Source: G963668605 sp963668605
GTDB taxonomy: Bacteria; Acidobacteriota; Terriglobia; Bryobacterales; Bryobacteraceae
Assembly: GCA_963668605.1 (NCBI GenBank)
Contig: OY764903.1
Location: 3,286,001-3,350,000 of the forward strand
DNA length: 64,000 nt
Direction of reading: 5' to 3'
Shown here: positions 50,895 through 60,177 of the stretch, piece by piece
How positions within the stretch are numbered: position 1 is the stretch's first letter
Layout of the letters: every line of letters starts with the position of its first letter
Notes under the pieces: generated by a model
The model's database searches: none
What the model was told of the DNA's origin: nothing
What the model saw: only the letters and a program-made list of their open reading frames with translations
Position numbers and translations under genes: made by a program

Positions 50895-53800
50895 ATGCGC
50901 TGTTCACCCGCACGCAAACAGCTCGCACGGCTTGGTACTTTGCTGCCCAGTCTCACTTGGCTGTGCTTGCTCGTGGCGCCCATGATGCACGCCCAGGGGA
51001 TCGCTATTAATACGGGCGGTCCGGATTTGGCCACGAGTGGTGTCAATTGGATTGCCGACTACTACTACTCGGGCGGCGACCTGCTTTACACCAGCGACCC
51101 GATCGCGAACACCAACGATGTCCAGCTTTACCGTTCAGGGCGAGCGGGATTGTACGGCGATTTCAGCTACTCGATTCCGCTGCCCAATGGCTCCTATACG
51201 CTCACTCTGAAGTTTGCGGAAATTCTCTTCTGGCAGGTGGGCAATCGGGTGTTCAACGTCTTCGTCGGGGGCGTCCCCGTACTGCAGAACTTCGATATCG
51301 TCGCGACTGCGGGCTATCGCGCCGCGGTTGACAGGCAGTTTCCGGTGACCGTGACGAACGGCTTGCTGAAAATTGATTTCGTCGGAGTCGTCGGCCGTGC
51401 TCTCGTGAATGCGATTCGCGTCACGCCGAGTGCCCCGTTGCCGGTGCTCGCCGTTGCACCGTCGTCGCTGACTTTCACTGGAGCCGGTTCGCAGAATCTC
51501 GCGATCAGCAATACCGGTGGTGGCACGCTCAACTGGACGGCGGCTGCGAATCAAGCCTGGCTGACTGTCGCGCCGCTGTCTGGAACCGGTGCGGGGTCCG
51601 TCAGCGTGACGGTCAATGTGACTGGACTTGCGCCCGGCACTTACAGCGGCGCGGTCACTGTTACGGCGACAGGCGCGACCGGATCGCCCGCGACGATTCC
51701 GGTCACGCTGAATATCGCGCAGCCTCCGGTGCTTGCCGTTGCACCGTCGTCGCTGACTTTCACTGGAGCCGGTTCGCAGAATCTCGCGATCAGCAATACC
51801 GGTGGTGGCACGCTTAACTGGACCGCTGCTGCGAATCAAGCCTGGCTCACGGTCGCGCCGCTATCTGGTGCGGGCGCGGGCTCAGTCAGCGTGACGGTCA
51901 ATGTAACTGGCCTTGCACCGGGCACGTACAACGGCGCGATCACAATTACTGCGACCGGTGCGACGGGTTCGCCCGCGACGATTCCGGTCACGCTCAACAT
52001 CGCACAGCCTCCGGTGCTTGCCGTCGCACCGTCGTCGCTGACTTTCACTGGAGCCGGTTCGCAGAATCTCGCGATCAGCAACACCGGCGGCGGTACGCTC
52101 AACTGGACCGCTGCTGCGAATCAAACGTGGCTCAGCGTCGCGCCGCTTTCCGGCACAGGCCCGGGCAACGTCAACGTAACGGTCAATGTGACTGGCCTTG
52201 CGCCCGGCACGTACAACGGCGCGGTCACGATCACTGCGACCGGCGCGACTGGCTCACCCGCTACGATTCCGGTTACGCTCAACATCGCGCAGCCTCCGGT
52301 GCTTGCCGTTGCACCGTCGTCGCTGACTTTCACGGGCGCCGGTTCGCAGAATCTCGCGATCAGCAACACTGGCGGCGGTACGCTCAACTGGACTGCGGCT
52401 GCGAATCAAGCCTGGCTCACGGTCGCGCCGCTCTCCGGCACAGGCGCGGGCTCGGTCAGCGTAACGGTCAATGTGACCGGCCTCGCACCCGGCACTTACA
52501 ACGGCGCGGTCACTGTTGCCGCAACAGGCGCGACAGGATCGCCCGCGACGATTCCGGTCACGCTCAACATCGCACAGCCTCCGGTGCTTGCCGTCGTGCC
52601 ATCGTCGCTGACTTTCACTGGCGCCGGTTCGCAGAATCTCGCCATCAGCAATACTGGCGGCGGCACGCTCAACTGGACAGCGGCTGCGAATCAAACTTGG
52701 CTCAGCGTCGCGCCGCTGTCTGGTGCGGGCGCGGGGTCCGTCAGCGTAACGGTCAATGTGACCGGCCTCGCACCCGGCACTTACAACGGCTCGGTCACGA
52801 TCACTGCGACCGGCGCGACTGGCTCGCCCGCTACGATTCCGGTCACGCTGAATATCGCGCAGCCCCCGGTGCTCGCCGTTGCACCGTCGTCGCTGACTTT
52901 CACTGGCGCCGGTTCACAGAATCTCGCGATCAGCAATACTGGCGGCGGCACGCTCAACTGGACAGCGGCTGCGAATCAAACGTGGCTTACGGTCGCGCCG
53001 CTGTCTGGTGCGGGCGCGGGGTCCGTCAGCGTGACGGCGAATGTGACCGGACTTGCGCCCGGCACTTACAACGGCGCGGTCACGATCACTGCGACCGGCG
53101 CGACGGGTTCGCCCGCTACGATTCCGGTCACGCTGAATATCGCGCAGCCCCCGGTGCTCGCCGTTGCACCGTCGTCGCTGACTTTCACTGGAGCCGGTTC
53201 GCAGAATTTCGCGATCAGCAACACTGGCGGCGGTACGCTCAACTGGACTGCGGCTGCGAATCAAACGTGGCTCACGGTCGCGCCGTTGTCTGGTGCGGGC
53301 GCGGGCTCGGTCAGCGTAACGGTCAATGTAACTGGCCTTGCGCCCGGCACGTACAACGGCGCGGTCACGATCACTGCGACCGGTGCGACGGGTTCGCCCG
53401 CTACGATTCCGGTCACGCTGAATATCGCACAGCCCCCGGTGCTTGCCGTCGCACCGTCGTCGCTGACTTTCACTGGAGCCGGTTCGCAGAATCTCGCGAT
53501 CAGCAACACCGGCGGCGGTACGCTCAACTGGACTGCGGCTGCGAATCAAACGTGGCTCACGGTCGCGCCGTTGTCTGGTGCGGGCGCGGGCTCGGTCAGC
53601 GTAACGGTCAATGTAACTGGCCTTGCACCGGGCACGTACAACGGCGCGGTCACGATCACTGCGACCGGTGCGACGGGTTCGCCTGCTACGATTCCGGTCA
53701 CGCTCAACATCGCACAGCCTCCGGTGCTCGCCGTCGCACCGTCGTCGCTGACTTTCACTGGAGCCGGTTCGCAGAATCTCGCGATCAGCAACACCGGCGG

Positions 53801-56800
53801 CGGTACGCTCAACTGGACCGCTGCTGCGAATCAAGCCTGGCTCACGGTCGCGCCGTTGTCTGGCACGGGCGCGGGCTCGGTCAGCGTGACGGTCAATGTA
53901 ACTGGCCTTGCGCCCGGCACGTACAACGGCGCGCTCACTGTTACCGCGACCGGCGCGACTGGCTCGCCCGCTACGATTCCGGTCACGCTCAACATCGCAC
54001 AGCCTCCGGTGCTTGCCGTCGCACCGTCGTCGCTGACTTTCACTGGAGCCGGTTCGCAGAATCTCGCGATCAGCAACACCGGCGGCGGTACGCTCAACTG
54101 GACCGCTGCTGCGAATCAAGCCTGGCTCACGGTCGCGCCGTTGTCTGGTGCGGGCGCGGGCTCGGTCAGCGTGACGGTCAATGTAACTGGCCTTGCACCG
54201 GGCACGTACAACGGCGCGCTCACTGTTACCGCGACCGGCGCGACTGGCTCGCCCGCTACGATTCCGGTCACGCTGAACATCGCGCAGCCTCCGGTGCTTG
54301 CCGTCGCGCCATCGTCGCTGACTTTCACTGGAGCCGGTTCGCAGAATCTCGCGATCAGCAACACCGGCGGCGGTACGCTCAACTGGTCCGCTGCTGCGAA
54401 TCAATCATGGCTCACGGTCGCGCCGCTTTCCGGCACAGGCCCGGGCAACGTCAGCGTAACGGTCAATGTGACTGGCCTCGCGCCCGGCACTTACAACGGC
54501 GCGGTCACGATCACTGCGACCGGCGCGACTGGCTCACCCGCTACGATTCCGGTCACGCTCAACATCGCACAGCCCCCGGTGCTCGCCGTCGCGCCGTCGT
54601 CGCTGACTTTCACTGGAGCCGGTTCGCAGAATCTCGCGATCAGCAATGCCGGTGGTGGCACGCTTAACTGGACCGCTGCTGCGAATCAAGCCTGGCTCAC
54701 GGTCGCGCCGCTCTCCGGCACAGGCCCGGGCAACGTCAGCGTCACGGTCAATGTGACCGGCCTCGCGCCCGGCACTTACAACGGCGCGATCACAATTACT
54801 GCGACCGGCGCGACAGGATCGCCCGCTACGATTCCGGTCACGCTCAACATCGCATCCGCCCCTGCCCTCGCCGTTGCACCATCGTCGCTGACTTTCACTG
54901 GAGCCGGTTCGCAGAATCTCGCGATCAACAATACTGGCGGCGGCACTCTCAACTGGACGGCGGCTGCGAATCAAGCCTGGCTCACGGTCGCGCCGCTGTC
55001 TGGTACGGGCCCGGGTAACGTCGGCGTGACGGTCAATGTGACCGGACTTGCACCCGGCACGTACACCGGCGCGGTCACGATCACCGCGACCGGCGCGACT
55101 GGCTCGCCTGCGACGATTCCGGTCACGCTCAACATCGCACAGCCTCCGGTGCTTGCCGTCGCACCGTCGTCGCTGACTTTCACTGGAGCCGGTTCACAGA
55201 GTCTCGCGATCAGCAATACAGGCGGCGGCACGCTTAACTGGACAGCCGAACGGCAGCAACCCTGGCTGACGCTTTCACAAGCTACCGGCACGGTACCGGA
55301 CGTTCTGACAGTCAGCCCGTCCGTGTTCAGCCTGGCGCCGGGCACCTATACGGATACGATCACGATCTCCGCCTTGGGCGCTGGGCTCCCTAAGCAGACG
55401 GTGAGCGTCACGCTGACTGTTCCCGTTTCCAATCCGCCCGCGCCCGGCAACCAATGGTATGTTGCGCCCAACGGCAGTGCGGGTGGCGACGGCACAATCG
55501 CCAACCCGTGGAGTCTCGCAACAGCATTGGCCCACCCGGCCAGCGTGCGTCCTGGCGACACGATCTGGGTGCGCGGCGGCACATACGGCTCCGGCCAAGT
55601 GATTTTTTATAGCCGTCTGGTTGGAACGCAGACTGCGCCGATCATCGTCCGGCAGTACCCTGGCGAACGAGCGATTATCAATGGCTGGCTTCAGGTCGGT
55701 TGCTGCGACGGCAATTCGCAGCCCGACCTCGGAGCCTATGTATGGTTCTGGGGCCTTGAGTTTGCCAGTTCCATCACGGACCGCGCACTGGCGCCAGACG
55801 GAACCGCCGCGATTTACAGCGCCATCGACTGTTGGGCTCCCGGGGCCAGGTTCATCAACCTGATCATTCACGACACCAGGCAGGGCATCGCGTGGTGGAA
55901 GGAAGCCGTGGAAGGCGACGTTTACGGAAACCTGATCTACTACAACGGCTACCAGGGAATTGACCGCGGCCACGGGCACGGTTTGTATGCGCAGAACCAT
56001 ACGGGACTGAAGCGAATCCGAGAAAACATCATCTTCGATCAATTCGGGGTTGGGATGCATATTTATGGTTCGACCAGCGAGACTTACATACGTAATATCG
56101 CGCTGGAAGGAAACATCGCATTCAACAGTGGGTCGATCGCAGCCGGAAACCCGATTGTAGAATACACAGATAATGTACTCTTCGCGGGTGGAATCGGCGG
56201 CGTGCAGAACATCACACTGCTCAATAACCACCTCTACCACGCACCAGGCGCGAATACCGGATATAACGAGATCGGCTACCCGTGGAGCGAAGTGAACGCG
56301 GGCGTCTACGCGAGTAATAACTATTTCATTGGCGGCAAGGAGACATTGAACATCTGGCGCTGGATTGGCGTTAATTTCCAGAAGAACGTACTGTACTCCA
56401 AGAACCTCGATACGATCATGATCATTCCCGACGCCACACAGAGCACATCGAATTACTCTTTCGACATCAACACTTACTTCGGATCCGGCCGCTTCACTTA
56501 CAACGGAAATGTAATTGATTTTGGATTGTGGAAGTCGAGGACAGGCGTGGACACGCAAAGCAGCGCCACTGCTGGCGATCCCTCCGGAATCTGGACTTTT
56601 GTCCGCCCCAATGAGTACGAACCTGGAAGGGCCAACATCGTTATTTACAACTGGGCGGGGCAAAGCTCCGTACCCGTCAGTTTGTCCGGCGTTCTCGCTG
56701 TCGGCCAGCACTACGAGATCCGCGACGCGCAGAACTTCTTTGGCGGCCCGGTCGCCAGCGGGATTTACGCCGGCGCCCCAGTCAGCATTCCGATGATGGG

Positions 56801-56891
56801 ACTGACGGCCGCATTACCCAACGGAAACATCCCCACCGCGCCCGTGCACACCGCTCCGCTTTTCGGAGTGTTCGTCGTGCTCCCTCAATAG
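50895..56891 (+). CDS. Giant secreted protein: malectin-like, 14 BACON-like repeats, parallel beta-helix
   Basis: A 1998-residue exported protein. After a signal peptide (LTWLCLLVAPMMHAQG), residues about 37-180 are malectin-like (INTGGPDLATSGVNWIADYY, YTLTLKFAEILFW, GRALVNAIRVTP), a carbohydrate-binding fold. Then come 13 near-identical 95-residue repeats plus one divergent copy, Ig/BACON-like, with WLTVAPLSGTGAGSVSVTVN and LAPGTYNGAVTITATG. The last 480 residues (YVAPNGSAGGDGTIANPWSL onward) form a right-handed beta-helix of the kind found in polysaccharide lyases and glycosidases. It probably binds and may cleave a polysaccharide, with the repeats as a stalk. The catalytic residue is not identifiable by eye. 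Confidence 0.85.
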   Translation: MRCSPARKQLARLGTLLPSLTWLCLLVAPMMHAQGIAINTGGPDLATSGVNWIADYYYSGGDLLYTSDPIANTNDVQLYRSGRAGLYGDFSYSIPLPNGSYTLTLKFAEILFWQVGNRVFNVFVGGVPVLQNFDIVATAGYRAAVDRQFPVTVTNGLLKIDFVGVVGRALVNAIRVTPSAPLPVLAVAPSSLTFTGAGSQNLAISNTGGGTLNWTAAANQAWLTVAPLSGTGAGSVSVTVNVTGLAPGTYSGAVTVTATGATGSPATIPVTLNIAQPPVLAVAPSSLTFTGAGSQNLAISNTGGGTLNWTAAANQAWLTVAPLSGAGAGSVSVTVNVTGLAPGTYNGAITITATGATGSPATIPVTLNIAQPPVLAVAPSSLTFTGAGSQNLAISNTGGGTLNWTAAANQTWLSVAPLSGTGPGNVNVTVNVTGLAPGTYNGAVTITATGATGSPATIPVTLNIAQPPVLAVAPSSLTFTGAGSQNLAISNTGGGTLNWTAAANQAWLTVAPLSGTGAGSVSVTVNVTGLAPGTYNGAVTVAATGATGSPATIPVTLNIAQPPVLAVVPSSLTFTGAGSQNLAISNTGGGTLNWTAAANQTWLSVAPLSGAGAGSVSVTVNVTGLAPGTYNGSVTITATGATGSPATIPVTLNIAQPPVLAVAPSSLTFTGAGSQNLAISNTGGGTLNWTAAANQTWLTVAPLSGAGAGSVSVTANVTGLAPGTYNGAVTITATGATGSPATIPVTLNIAQPPVLAVAPSSLTFTGAGSQNFAISNTGGGTLNWTAAANQTWLTVAPLSGAGAGSVSVTVNVTGLAPGTYNGAVTITATGATGSPATIPVTLNIAQPPVLAVAPSSLTFTGAGSQNLAISNTGGGTLNWTAAANQTWLTVAPLSGAGAGSVSVTVNVTGLAPGTYNGAVTITATGATGSPATIPVTLNIAQPPVLAVAPSSLTFTGAGSQNLAISNTGGGTLNWTAAANQAWLTVAPLSGTGAGSVSVTVNVTGLAPGTYNGALTVTATGATGSPATIPVTLNIAQPPVLAVAPSSLTFTGAGSQNLAISNTGGGTLNWTAAANQAWLTVAPLSGAGAGSVSVTVNVTGLAPGTYNGALTVTATGATGSPATIPVTLNIAQPPVLAVAPSSLTFTGAGSQNLAISNTGGGTLNWSAAANQSWLTVAPLSGTGPGNVSVTVNVTGLAPGTYNGAVTITATGATGSPATIPVTLNIAQPPVLAVAPSSLTFTGAGSQNLAISNAGGGTLNWTAAANQAWLTVAPLSGTGPGNVSVTVNVTGLAPGTYNGAITITATGATGSPATIPVTLNIASAPALAVAPSSLTFTGAGSQNLAINNTGGGTLNWTAAANQAWLTVAPLSGTGPGNVGVTVNVTGLAPGTYTGAVTITATGATGSPATIPVTLNIAQPPVLAVAPSSLTFTGAGSQSLAISNTGGGTLNWTAERQQPWLTLSQATGTVPDVLTVSPSVFSLAPGTYTDTITISALGAGLPKQTVSVTLTVPVSNPPAPGNQWYVAPNGSAGGDGTIANPWSLATALAHPASVRPGDTIWVRGGTYGSGQVIFYSRLVGTQTAPIIVRQYPGERAIINGWLQVGCCDGNSQPDLGAYVWFWGLEFASSITDRALAPDGTAAIYSAIDCWAPGARFINLIIHDTRQGIAWWKEAVEGDVYGNLIYYNGYQGIDRGHGHGLYAQNHTGLKRIRENIIFDQFGVGMHIYGSTSETYIRNIALEGNIAFNSGSIAAGNPIVEYTDNVLFAGGIGGVQNITLLNNHLYHAPGANTGYNEIGYPWSEVNAGVYASNNYFIGGKETLNIWRWIGVNFQKNVLYSKNLDTIMIIPDATQSTSNYSFDINTYFGSGRFTYNGNVIDFGLWKSRTGVDTQSSATAGDPSGIWTFVRPNEYEPGRANIVIYNWAGQSSVPVSLSGVLAVGQHYEIRDAQNFFGGPVASGIYAGAPVSIPMMGLTAALPNGNIPTAPVHTAPLFGVFVVLPQ
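51441..55436 (+). repeat. Tandem array of 285-bp repeats (13 near-identical, one divergent)
   Basis: Units begin at 51441 and recur every 285 bases without a length change: 51726, 52011 and so on to 54861. The divergent 14th starts at 55146. Units differ by few bases, and variants such as GTGPGN/GAGAGS and AW/TW are shared between non-adjacent units, as after gene conversion or unequal crossing-over. All reading frames are nearly free of stops, so long false frames arise on both strands. Confidence 0.95.
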
Positions 56892-56902
56892 GGGACTGGG
56901 CG

Positions 56903-56930
56903 GAGGGGCGTGCGCAGGCGCGCGCCCCTC
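56903..56930. terminator. Strong hairpin between convergent genes
   Basis: GAGGGGCGTGCG and CGCGCGCCCCTC pair over 12 bp with one G-T wobble and a 4-base loop. The hairpin lies between the giant-protein stop and the end of the Spy-like gene, so it could serve both strands. There is no T-run. Confidence 0.55.
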
Positions 56931-56938
56931 AATGCCCG

Positions 56939-57343
56939 CTACTGCTTGGCTTCGCCGCCCTTTTTTCCACCGCCGCGGCGCTCTTGCATCATCGCCTCGT
57001 ATTTCTTCATCTGATCGGCGCTCAGAACTTCTCCGAGCTTTTCGTTCGTCTCCTTGCGGATCTTGCCCATCTCCGCCATAACCTCTTTGGAGGGAGCCTT
57101 GCCGGGCTCTGGCCGACCATCCTTCTCGCGGGCAGCCATAGATTTCTTCATGCTCTCCAAGAGGATCGGCCGGACCTTTTTCTCCTGGTCGGCGGTCAAG
57201 CTCAGGCGATCCTTCATGCCCTCGATCTGCCGGTCCACCATCTGCTTAGGATCGAATCGGCCCTGACCCTGTCCAAAGGCCGACGCGGCGAGCGCTATGG
57301 CAGCCACGGCTCCGATTACGAATCTACGTGTAGCAAAACTCAT
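56939..57343 (-). CDS. Spy/CpxP-like periplasmic protein
   Basis: A 134-residue protein with a signal peptide (RRFVIGAVAAIALAASAFGQ). The helical body has an LTxxQ-type motif twice: RLSLTADQEKKVRPIL and VLSADQMKKYEAMM, as in Spy/CpxP chaperone-like proteins that sense or buffer misfolded envelope proteins. Lengthy charged helices and a Gly/Lys-rich tail complete it. Short Spy-like proteins are numerous in Acidobacteria. No adjacent two-component regulator is seen. Confidence 0.8.
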   Translation of the reverse strand: MSFATRRFVIGAVAAIALAASAFGQGQGRFDPKQMVDRQIEGMKDRLSLTADQEKKVRPILLESMKKSMAAREKDGRPEPGKAPSKEVMAEMGKIRKETNEKLGEVLSADQMKKYEAMMQERRGGGKKGGEAKQ

Positions 57344-57463
57344 CTAGAAACCTCCTCAGGTTCTTACGTTAGAATGCCGGTCACAATAAGGACACCCAAA
57401 CGATCAGCCTACATTGTAAGCATTTGCAGGGACGGAAGCGAGTTCCGGGGCTATGATGAGAGT

Positions 57464-58291
57464 TTGGCAAACGCGTCGAGGGTCTTGTTGATTCGTCCGG
57501 GAGCGATCGGCGACTTCATCGTCTCACTGCCCGCGCTGGAGTCGCTGCGCGGCGGATACACCGAAGTCTGGAGCGCGGGGCCAAACTGCGCACTCGCACG
57601 GTTCGCCGATCACGCCCGTTCCATCGCCTCGACTGGCTTGGACCTGCTCGGCATCGAAGGCGTCGAAGCCCCAGACTCTTTGCTCAAAACGCTCTCCTCC
57701 TTCGACACGATCGTCTCCTGGTACGGAGCCAATCGGCCGGAGTTCCGCAGCGCCAGCGCACCTTTTCCATTTCACTTTTTGCAGGCATTGCCGCCCGCGG
57801 GTTACACACGCCACGCAACGAACTTCTATCTCGAACAGGCGTGCAGCCTGGGAGCGCGCGGCGCCGATCCCGTTCCGCGCATACGCTGCGATGTGCAGCG
57901 CGAAGATTTCGCAGTGATCCATCCGTTCTCGGGAAACCCCGCGAAGAACTGGCCGCTGCCGCGTTTTCGGGAACTCGCAGGCTGGCTGCCGCGTGTGCTG
58001 TGGTGTGCCGGTCCCGAAGAAGATCTGCCCGGCGCAGTGCGCTTCGACGACCTCTATGTTCTGGCGTGCTGGCTCGCTTCGGCACGCGTGTACATTGGTA
58101 ACGATTCCGGAATCAGTCATCTCGCCGCGGCAGTGGGCACGCCCACAGTGGCCCTGTTCGGTCCCAGCAATCCGGCGGTTTGGGAACCGCGCGGGGAGCG
58201 TGTCCGCGTGATCCGGGCCGAACCCGGCGAGGCCGCGTTTGAGGATATCGCACTACGAAGGGTCCTGGACGCGATAGAATCTGTCTTGTAA
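57464..58291 (+). CDS. GT9-family heptosyltransferase-like glycosyltransferase
   Basis: A 275-residue enzyme of the ADP-heptose:LPS heptosyltransferase family. The N-terminus RVLLIRPGAIGDFIVSLPAL is the family signature. FAVIHPFSGNPAKNWPLPRF and the terminal YIGNDSGISHLAAAVGTPTV and ALFGPSNPAVW form the sugar-nucleotide site. The start is uncertain: TTG 57464 fits the family alignment, while an ATG at 57374 would add 30 unsupported residues. It is shorter than E. coli WaaC/WaaF (about 320-350). It probably adds a heptose or other sugar to the LPS core. The next gene starts 11 bases downstream. Confidence 0.85.
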   Translation: MANASRVLLIRPGAIGDFIVSLPALESLRGGYTEVWSAGPNCALARFADHARSIASTGLDLLGIEGVEAPDSLLKTLSSFDTIVSWYGANRPEFRSASAPFPFHFLQALPPAGYTRHATNFYLEQACSLGARGADPVPRIRCDVQREDFAVIHPFSGNPAKNWPLPRFRELAGWLPRVLWCAGPEEDLPGAVRFDDLYVLACWLASARVYIGNDSGISHLAAAVGTPTVALFGPSNPAVWEPRGERVRVIRAEPGEAAFEDIALRRVLDAIESVL

Positions 58292-58302
58292 GTCCCGTTA
58301 CC

Positions 58303-59379
58303 ATGCTGCGCCGCACGTTTCTGCAGGCTTCGATTGCGCAATTGCCGCGGCGGCCCGTCCCGCCGCGCAAAACGATCACCATTGCCGGCACAGGCTATCC
58401 CGGCTACTCGGGCGACGGCGGCCCGGGCGATGAAGCCACAATCAACAATCCCTACGGACTGACGATAGGGCCGGACGGCGCCCTGTACTTTTGCGACGTT
58501 GATAACCATTGCGTGCGCCGCCTTAGCTTGCGAACGCGAGAGATCTCCACCGTAGCCGGCGACGTCCGTCGAGGCTATCGAGGCGACGGCGGACCAGCGC
58601 TCGAGGCCTCCTTCAATCAGCCCTATGAAGTGGCCTTCGACGTGGCCGGCAACATGTTTGTCGTCGAGATGCAGAACCACGTCGTGCGGCGCATCGACGC
58701 CCGGACGAAGATCATTACGACGCTGGCGGGCACCGGTGTCGCGGGCTTCGGCGGGGATGGCGGTCCAGCGGTCAGTGCGCAACTGCGCCAGCCTCACAGC
58801 ATCGCTTTCGACTCGCAAGGGCGGCTGCTGATTTGCGATATCGGCAACCAGCGCATCCGCCGTGTCGATCTGAAGACAGGCCACATCGAGACGTGGTTGG
58901 GAGGCGGTTCCAATCCGCTTCGCGACGGCGCGCCATTGCCGGGCGTCTCGCTCAGCGGTCCCCGCTGCCTTGTCAACTCCGAGGACGGATCTCTCTGGCT
59001 CGCGTTGCGCGAGGGCAATGCGATCTATCGCATCGATACAAAACTGCAGCGCTTTGTGCATGTGGCGGGTACAGGCGAAAAGGGCTACAGCGGCGACGGC
59101 GGCCCCGCAAAGAGCGCGAAGCTGGCGGGGCCAAAAGGTATCGCACACGGCCCCGACGGCTTGTTGTATATCGCGGATACGGAAAACCACGCAATCCGGC
59201 GCATCGATACAAAGACCGGACTCATCACGACGATAATGGGCACGGGCGAACGCGGCGATGGCCCTGATGGCTTTCCGGCGCTATGCAAGCTCGCGCGTCC
59301 GCACGGTGTGCTGGCAGCGCCGCGTGGTGGAGTGTTCGTCGCCGATAGCGAGAACCACCGCATCCGCCTGCTGCGCTAG
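58303..59379 (+). CDS. NHL-repeat beta-propeller protein
   Basis: A 358-residue protein with a short N-terminal hydrophobic/basic segment (LRRTFLQASIAQLP), possibly a weak Tat leader. Five to six NHL repeats are evident, each with a pattern such as NPYGLTIGPDGALYFCDVDN, HCVRRLS or HSIAFDSQGRLLICDIGNQR, with the spacer GTGxxGYSGDGGPA typical of acidobacterial NHL proteins. Propellers of this type bind ligands or act as lactonases. Here no catalytic set is clear. It sits in a row with the GT9 gene before it and cysE after it. Confidence 0.85.
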   Translation: MLRRTFLQASIAQLPRRPVPPRKTITIAGTGYPGYSGDGGPGDEATINNPYGLTIGPDGALYFCDVDNHCVRRLSLRTREISTVAGDVRRGYRGDGGPALEASFNQPYEVAFDVAGNMFVVEMQNHVVRRIDARTKIITTLAGTGVAGFGGDGGPAVSAQLRQPHSIAFDSQGRLLICDIGNQRIRRVDLKTGHIETWLGGGSNPLRDGAPLPGVSLSGPRCLVNSEDGSLWLALREGNAIYRIDTKLQRFVHVAGTGEKGYSGDGGPAKSAKLAGPKGIAHGPDGLLYIADTENHAIRRIDTKTGLITTIMGTGERGDGPDGFPALCKLARPHGVLAAPRGGVFVADSENHRIRLLR

Positions 59380-59410
59380 AATGCGCACGCGCCACCTTTC
59401 GCGCAATAAT

Positions 59411-60079
59411 ATGGGTACGATGTTCCGCACCATACGGGAGCAGATAGACACCATCTTCCGCGAAGACCCAGCCGCGAAAAGCGTGCTGGAGATCGTCCTG
59501 TGCTACCCAGGCTTTCACGCGATTCTACTGCACCGCCTCGCACACAGGTTGTTCCAGGCCCGCGTGCCGATTCTGCCGCGCTTTATCTCGCAGATCAGCC
59601 GCTTTCTCACCGGCATCGAGATTCATCCCGGAGCGAGCATCGGCCGGCGCTTCTTCATCGACCACGGCATGGGCGTCGTGATCGGCGAGACCACGGAAAT
59701 TGGCGACGACGTGCTGCTTTACCAGGGAGTGACGCTCGGCGGTACGGGCAAGGAGTGCGGCAAGCGCCACCCCACGTTATGCGACCACGTTGTGGTGGGC
59801 ACCGGCGCGAAAGTGCTGGGCAATATCGTGATCGGCAACCACGTCAAGATCGGCGCGGGCAGCGTCGTCGTGAAGCCCGTGCCAGACCATTCCACCGTAG
59901 TCGGCGTTCCGGGCCGCATCGTCCGCGCTCGCGGTGAACAGACCGGCAACGAGGTACTCGATCACGGCAATCTTCCCGACCCCGAGGGCCAGGCCATCGA
60001 AGACCTGGTCAAGCGCCTCGACTGGCTCGAGGAACACGTCCGCCAGTTGCACGAAGAGAAGACTAGCGGCAAACGCTGA
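59411..60079 (+). CDS. cysE: Serine O-acetyltransferase
   Basis: A 222-residue enzyme. ATG 59411 is chosen, with ATG 59420 a close alternative. The N-terminal helical part (TIREQIDTIFREDPAAKSVL, then PGFHAILLHRLAHRLF) precedes the left-handed beta-helix with RFFIDHGMGVVIGETTEIGD, which contains the catalytic His and Asp region, LLYQGVTLGGTGKECGKRHP, and hexapeptide repeats to VVGVPGRIV. It makes O-acetylserine from serine and acetyl-CoA, the first step of cysteine synthesis. The short N-terminus groups it with the compact CysE/SAT type. No cysK is adjacent. Confidence 0.93.
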   Translation: MGTMFRTIREQIDTIFREDPAAKSVLEIVLCYPGFHAILLHRLAHRLFQARVPILPRFISQISRFLTGIEIHPGASIGRRFFIDHGMGVVIGETTEIGDDVLLYQGVTLGGTGKECGKRHPTLCDHVVVGTGAKVLGNIVIGNHVKIGAGSVVVKPVPDHSTVVGVPGRIVRARGEQTGNEVLDHGNLPDPEGQAIEDLVKRLDWLEEHVRQLHEEKTSGKR

Positions 60080-60177
60080 GACGGATCGACGTCCCGCCGC
60101 TCGCTGCCAGCGTTACTGCCAGTTCGCCGAAACCAGCCACTCGCTTGCGCGGGATATGAGGTTCGAGTTCTTCCCGA

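Noticed and set aside
52127..54667. An 846-residue plus-strand frame and a 496-residue minus-strand frame (52914-54404) inside the repeat region
   Set aside because: They repeat with the same 285-bp period as the real gene and are Arg/Cys-rich nonsense. They come from GC-rich repeats without stops in other frames.
51441..55436. A possible CRISPR-like or satellite array
   Set aside because: Units are 285 bp, contiguous without spacers and fully in frame as protein repeats. No cas genes are present.
55275..56711. A 478-residue minus-strand frame under the beta-helix domain
   Set aside because: It has no family motif, and the plus-strand frame has clear protein character. It is a GC-rich shadow.
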